Source: an uncultured Eubacteriales bacterium
GTDB taxonomy: Bacteria; Bacillota; Clostridia; Oscillospirales; Acutalibacteraceae
DNA length: 8,943 bases
Reading direction: 5' to 3'
Assembly (NCBI GenBank): GCA_900321195.1
Contig: ONVG01000051.1
Span: 1-8,943, forward strand
The notes beneath the pieces are model-generated. The model was given only the letters and a program-made list of their open reading frames with translations, was not told the DNA's origin and made no database searches. This document shows, piece by piece, positions 5,301-8,943 of the stretch. The first letter of the stretch is position 1. Every line of letters begins with the position of its first letter. The position numbers and the translations under genes were made by a program.

Positions 5301-5316
5301 AAAGGAGATTTTTACT

Positions 5317-5562
5317 ATGGAAGAAAAGGTTTCTATTATCGGAATAATCGTTGAAAACAGCGACTCCACCGACAAGCTCAATGAGCTGCTGCACAAATAC
5401 AGCAGCTATATCATCGGAAGAATGGGCATCCCTTACAAGAAAAAGGATATCAATGTTATAAGCATAGTGCTTGATGCGCCTGCCGATATCATCAATACTC
5501 TTTCGGGGAAAATAGGCATGCTTGACGGCATAAGCTCAAAGGTCGTCTGTTCAAAAAGCTGA
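5317..5562 (+). CDS. TM1266-family iron-only hydrogenase system regulator
   Basis: This 81-residue protein belongs to the small family typified by TM1266 and annotated as a putative regulator of the iron-only hydrogenase system. Members are usually encoded beside the [FeFe]-hydrogenase maturation genes. The sequence shows an ACT/NikR-like ferredoxin-type pattern: strand VSIIGIIVENS, helix around 19-30, the family-typical YIIGRMGIPY at about 31-40, strand INVISIVLDA, helix 57-64 and a final strand ending SKVVCSK. There is no separate DNA-binding domain, so how it might regulate is unclear. The start is ATG at 5317, preceded by AAAGGAG. An in-frame extension back to 5149 is open but contains the terminator hairpin and has no ribosome binding site, so I reject it. 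The gene is first in the operon, 4 nt before hydE. Confidence 0.88.
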   Translation: MEEKVSIIGIIVENSDSTDKLNELLHKYSSYIIGRMGIPYKKKDINVISIVLDAPADIINTLSGKIGMLDGISSKVVCSKS

Positions 5563-5566
5563 GATC

Positions 5567-6625
5567 ATGAAAAGTCTTATAGACAAGCTTGAAAAAAACA
5601 CCGTGCTTTCAAAAGAGGAATATGCATTTCTCATAGAAAATTTTGACGGTGAGATATCGGAATATCTTTTTGAAAAGGCAAGGAATGTCCGCATAAAAAA
5701 TTACGGCAGGGATGTTTATATAAGAGGACTTATAGAGTTTACAAGCTACTGCAAAAACAACTGTCTTTACTGCGGACTCAGATGCGGAAACAGGAACGCC
5801 GAAAGATACAGGCTTTCAAAGTCCGAGATACTTTCATGCTGTGAAAAGGGCTATGCGCTCGGATTTCGCACATTCGTGCTTCAGGGAGGAGAGGACCCTT
5901 ATTTTACGGATGAAAGAATGCTTGATATAATAAAGTCGATAAAGTCGGGATATCCCGACTGCGCCCTGACGCTTTCTGTCGGAGAAAAAAGCTATGAAAG
6001 CTATAAAGCCTACTTTGACGCAGGCGCAGACAGGTATCTTTTAAGGCATGAAACGGCTGATAATGAGCATTATGCAAAGCTTCACCCGAAGGAGATGTCA
6101 GCGCTCAACAGAAAACGCTGTCTTGAAGACCTTAAAAATATCGGCTATCAGGTGGGCTGCGGCTTTATGGTCGGCTCGCCTTATCAGACGGCTGAGAACC
6201 TTGCGGATGACATGATATATATAAAAGAGCTTCAGCCTCAGATGGTCGGCATAGGACCGTTTATCTCACAGCATGACACGCCGTTTGCAGACAAGAAAAA
6301 CGGAACTCTTGAGCTTACGCTTTTCATGCTGGGACTTTTAAGACTGACTCTCCCTTATGCGCTGATACCTGCAACTACTGCTCTCGGAACGATAGACGCT
6401 CTCGGCAGGGAAAAGGGTATACTTGCAGGCGCAAATGTAGTTATGCCGAACTTGTCGCCGTCTGACGTCAGGAAAAAATATCTGCTGTATGACAACAAGA
6501 TATGCACAGGTGATGAAGCCGCCGAGTGCAGAAAATGTCTTGAAATGCGGATGAAGGCTATCGGCTATGATATTGCAGTCAGCAGAGGCGACTGCTTGAA
6601 TTTTAAAAATTCTGAAAGGAAGTAA
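5567..6625 (+). CDS. hydE: [FeFe] hydrogenase H-cluster radical SAM maturase HydE
   Basis: HydE is a cytoplasmic radical-SAM enzyme needed to build the diiron subcluster of [FeFe] hydrogenase. Current models have it act on the Fe(CO)2(CN)(Cys) product of HydG. The CX3CX2C motif for the SAM-binding 4Fe-4S cluster is C62, C66, C69, followed by GGED at 107-110 (the SAM-contacting motif) and a TIM-barrel pattern. Near the C-terminus C313, C321 and C324 form CX7CX2C, the second cluster site found in only some HydE proteins. The length of 352 matches the family. The ATG at 5567 lies 4 nt after the stop of the regulator gene, and no strong ribosome binding site precedes it, so translation is probably coupled to the upstream gene. 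HydG follows after 6 nt. Confidence 0.96.
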   Translation: MKSLIDKLEKNTVLSKEEYAFLIENFDGEISEYLFEKARNVRIKNYGRDVYIRGLIEFTSYCKNNCLYCGLRCGNRNAERYRLSKSEILSCCEKGYALGFRTFVLQGGEDPYFTDERMLDIIKSIKSGYPDCALTLSVGEKSYESYKAYFDAGADRYLLRHETADNEHYAKLHPKEMSALNRKRCLEDLKNIGYQVGCGFMVGSPYQTAENLADDMIYIKELQPQMVGIGPFISQHDTPFADKKNGTLELTLFMLGLLRLTLPYALIPATTALGTIDALGREKGILAGANVVMPNLSPSDVRKKYLLYDNKICTGDEAAECRKCLEMRMKAIGYDIAVSRGDCLNFKNSERK

Positions 6626-6631
6626 TATACA

Positions 6632-8086
6632 ATGGCTTATGATATGAGATCGTTAAAGGCTGAGGAATTTATCAACCATGAGGAAATACTCGAAACCCTC
6701 GATTATGCTGAGAAAAACAAGCATAACCGTGAGCTTATTGAGCAGATACTTGAAAAGGCTGCGCCGAAAAAGACAAAAAGGGGAGTGGAATGCGCAGGAC
6801 TTACCCACAGGGAAGCAAGCGTACTTCTTGCGTGTGATATCCCTGAGCTTACGGAAAAGATGTATTCTCTTGCCCGTGAGATAAAGGAAGCATTCTACGG
6901 AAACAGGATAGTAATGTTCGCTCCGCTTTACCTTTCAAATTACTGTGTAAACAAGTGCGTATATTGTCCCTATCATTATCAGAACAAGGAGATACCCAGA
7001 AAGAAGCTCACACAGGAGGAAGTAAAGCAGGAAGTAATAGCTTTGCAGGATATGGGACATAAAAGGCTTGCTATAGAGAGCGGCGAAGACCCTGTAAACA
7101 ATCCTATAGAGTATATTCTTGACTGCATAAATACTATCTACAGCATAAAGCACAAGAACGGCGCTATAAGACGTGTAAACGTAAATATAGCCGCAACTAC
7201 AGTTGAAAATTATAAGAAGCTCCATGATGCAGGCATCGGAACATATATACTGTTCCAGGAAACATACCACAAGGAGAGCTATGAAAGACTTCATCCGGCA
7301 GGACCCAAGCATAACTATGCATATCATACCGAAGCAATGGACAGAGCAATGGAAGGCGGAATAGATGACGTAGGACTCGGAGTACTTTTCGGACTGGAGC
7401 TTTACAAATACGAGTTTGCAGGAATACTCATGCATGCAGAGCATCTTGAAGCGGTACACGGCGTAGGACCGCATACCATAAGCGTACCGAGAATAAAGCG
7501 CGCATCGGATATTGACCCGTCAGTATTCGACAACGGCATAGATGACGATACATTTGCAAAGATAATCGCATGTATCCGCATAGCTGTACCGTACACGGGA
7601 ATGATAATCTCCACAAGAGAGAGCGAAGAGTGCCGCGCTAAGGTAATGGGTCTCGGCATCTCACAGATATCGGGCGGCTCAAGAACATCCGTAGGCGGAT
7701 ATGCAGGCTATACAGCCGAAGAAAGACCTCACGATACAGAGCAGTTTGACGTATCAGACCAGCGTTCTCTTGACGAGGTAGTACGCTGGCTCATGGAAAA
7801 GGGATATATCCCGTCATTCTGTACGGCATGCTACAGAGAGGGCAGAACAGGCGACAGATTTATGGCACTCTGCAAGGTAGGACAGATACAGAACTGCTGT
7901 CACCCGAATGCGCTTATGACATTGCAGGAATTCCTCACAGACTATGCATCGCCCGAAACCAAGAAGATAGGCGAAGAGCTTATTGCCCGTGAGATACTCA
8001 ATGTACCGGATGAAAAGCGCCGTCAGAGAGCTATCGAATATCTTGACGAAATAAAGACACAAGGCAAGCGTGACTTCCGTTTCTGA
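6632..8086 (+). CDS. hydG: [FeFe] hydrogenase H-cluster radical SAM maturase HydG
   Basis: HydG is a radical-SAM tyrosine lyase that cleaves tyrosine to p-cresol plus the CO and cyanide ligands of the H-cluster and releases an Fe(CO)2(CN)-cysteine unit. The SAM cluster motif CX3CX2C is C105, C109, C112 in SNYCVNKCVYCPY, with GEDP at 151-154. The C-terminal CX2CX22C motif is C397, C400, C423, which binds the auxiliary cluster carrying the dangler iron on which the synthon is built. This motif separates HydG from its relative ThiH. The 484-residue length is normal and both clusters are intact, so the enzyme should be active. GGAAG, overlapping the hydE stop, serves as ribosome binding site. Valine codon use is remarkable: 23 of 25 valines are GTA, unlike hydE (1 of 12). 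Confidence 0.97.
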   Translation: MAYDMRSLKAEEFINHEEILETLDYAEKNKHNRELIEQILEKAAPKKTKRGVECAGLTHREASVLLACDIPELTEKMYSLAREIKEAFYGNRIVMFAPLYLSNYCVNKCVYCPYHYQNKEIPRKKLTQEEVKQEVIALQDMGHKRLAIESGEDPVNNPIEYILDCINTIYSIKHKNGAIRRVNVNIAATTVENYKKLHDAGIGTYILFQETYHKESYERLHPAGPKHNYAYHTEAMDRAMEGGIDDVGLGVLFGLELYKYEFAGILMHAEHLEAVHGVGPHTISVPRIKRASDIDPSVFDNGIDDDTFAKIIACIRIAVPYTGMIISTRESEECRAKVMGLGISQISGGSRTSVGGYAGYTAEERPHDTEQFDVSDQRSLDEVVRWLMEKGYIPSFCTACYREGRTGDRFMALCKVGQIQNCCHPNALMTLQEFLTDYASPETKKIGEELIAREILNVPDEKRRQRAIEYLDEIKTQGKRDFRF

Positions 8087-8102
8087 AACAAGGAGAGATA
8101 TA

Positions 8103-8943
8103 ATGAGCCTTAATTCAACACCGTCTGCCGACAGAGTGCATATTTCTTTTTTCGGCAGAAGAAATGCAGGAAAATCAAGTATAGTCAACGCTGTCACAGG
8201 GCAGAAATTAGCTATCGTTTCAGATGTTCTCGGCACAACGACAGACCCCGTCCTTAAAGCTATGGAGCTTCTGCCGCTCGGTCCTGTTGTTATAGTCGAT
8301 ACTCCGGGTATAGACGATACAGGGGAGCTTGGTTCTCTGAGAGTAAAAAGAAGCTATCAGATGCTCAATAAGACGGATGTTGCAGTCGTCGTCATAGATT
8401 CCGCCGTCGGAAAAACGGACGAGGATATCATGCTTATCGAAAAGATAAAGCAAAAGAACATACCTTATGTTATAGTATATAATAAATCGGATATAAGCGG
8501 CTGCGGTATAAGCAGTGAGAACGAGATATCCGTAAGCGCAGAAAACGGCACTAATATAAACGAGCTGAAAGAGCTTATAGCAAGACTTGCGAAGCCGGAG
8601 GAAAACAAAAAGCATATCGTATCGGATATGCTTGAAAAGGATGACCTTGTTGTGCTTGTAGTGCCGATAGACGAATCAGCGCCGAAGGGAAGACTCATAC
8701 TTCCGCAGCAGCAGACTATCCGTGATATAATAGACCACCATGCCTATACTGTTGTAACACAGGATACAGAGCTTGTATCAGCTTTAAACTCACTTTCAAA
8801 AAAACCGAAAATGGTAATAACCGACAGTCAGGCGTTTGCAAGAGTGAGCAGAGATACGCCGGATGATATAATGCTGACGTCATTTTCGATACTCTTTGCA
8901 AATTACAAGGGCAATCTCAGACTTGCAGTCGAGGGTGTAACTG
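8103..8943 (+). CDS. hydF: [FeFe] hydrogenase maturation GTPase HydF, N-terminal part (cut by window edge)
   Basis: HydF is the scaffold and carrier that receives the diiron precursor and delivers it to apo-hydrogenase. The 280 codons present cover the GTPase domain and the following dimerisation domain. The GTPase motifs are G1 GRRNAGKS (18-25), a switch-I threonine stretch GTTTDP (44-49), G3 DTPG (66-69), G4 NKSD (127-130) and G5 SAE (145-147). The block ESAPKGRLILPQQQTIRD (191-208) is a HydF signature after the GTPase domain. The C-terminal domain with the 4Fe-4S cluster ligands, expected at about residues 290-400, lies beyond the window. The start ATG at 8103 is set by AAGGAG (8090-8095) 7 nt upstream. 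It sits 16 nt after hydG in the same operon. It stays open to the last base, so the truncation is an artefact of the window. Confidence 0.95.
   Translation, partial: MSLNSTPSADRVHISFFGRRNAGKSSIVNAVTGQKLAIVSDVLGTTTDPVLKAMELLPLGPVVIVDTPGIDDTGELGSLRVKRSYQMLNKTDVAVVVIDSAVGKTDEDIMLIEKIKQKNIPYVIVYNKSDISGCGISSENEISVSAENGTNINELKELIARLAKPEENKKHIVSDMLEKDDLVVLVVPIDESAPKGRLILPQQQTIRDIIDHHAYTVVTQDTELVSALNSLSKKPKMVITDSQAFARVSRDTPDDIMLTSFSILFANYKGNLRLAVEGVT

Noticed and set aside
5149..5316. In-frame N-terminal extension of the TM1266-family protein from a TTG near the transcription start
   Set aside because: It would translate across the leader hairpins and the intrinsic terminator. There is no ribosome binding site, the true ATG at 5317 has AAAGGAG, and 81 residues is the normal family size.
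6935..7474. Minus-strand open frame of 179 codons inside hydG
   Set aside because: It is antisense to a fully intact hydG and is an artefact of the heavy GTA/ATA codon use there; no expression signals are present.

Overview
The window looks like chromosome from an anaerobic member of the class Clostridia, probably Ruminococcus-like (Oscillospiraceae). The reasons are moderately AT-rich DNA, consensus sigma-A promoters, strong AGGAGG-type ribosome binding sites, a tRNA gene without an encoded CCA end, and an [FeFe]-hydrogenase maturation operon. The genus is an inference; the anaerobic Clostridia-type lifestyle is well supported.

Layout. The left edge (1-395, minus) is the 5' part of nadE, an NH3-dependent NAD synthetase, with a clean promoter. 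A tRNA-Pro(UGG) gene (577-650, minus) follows, with a perfect consensus promoter and a downstream terminator. A minus-strand two-pass membrane protein of unknown function (748-1335) and a plus-strand DUF5662-type protein (1485-2018) diverge from a shared promoter region. Directly after the DUF5662 stop codon lies a structured non-coding RNA of about 175 nt (2018-2192), closed by a 13-bp stem. From its sequence and architecture I judge it to be a raiA-type RNA. A strong hairpin follows it, then an AT-rich stretch with no secure gene, then a 15-bp terminator hairpin shared with the convergent operon.

A two-gene minus-strand operon (2403-5007) encodes a predicted lipoprotein and, 19 nt downstream, a Gln/Met-rich protein without a signal peptide. 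The two C-termini look distantly related. The operon promoter overlaps a near-perfect 18-bp palindrome that could be an operator.

The right third (5134-8943, plus) is the hydrogenase maturation operon: a small TM1266-family regulator, hydE, hydG and the start of hydF (cut by the window edge). HydE and HydG are radical-SAM enzymes. In the accepted pathway HydG splits tyrosine into CO and cyanide and builds an Fe(CO)2(CN) unit, HydE processes that unit towards the dithiolate-bridged diiron site, and the GTPase HydF acts as scaffold and carrier to the hydrogenase. No structural hydrogenase gene lies in the window. Between the operon promoter and the first ribosome binding site is a leader of about 170 nt ending in a strong intrinsic terminator, so the operon is probably controlled by transcription attenuation.

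The most interesting items are the raiA-like RNA, the attenuator-type leader of the hyd operon, the operator-like palindrome, the lipoprotein/Gln-rich pair with related tails, and the striking codon-usage switch of hydG relative to hydE. All reading is by eye; no database search or folding program was run.
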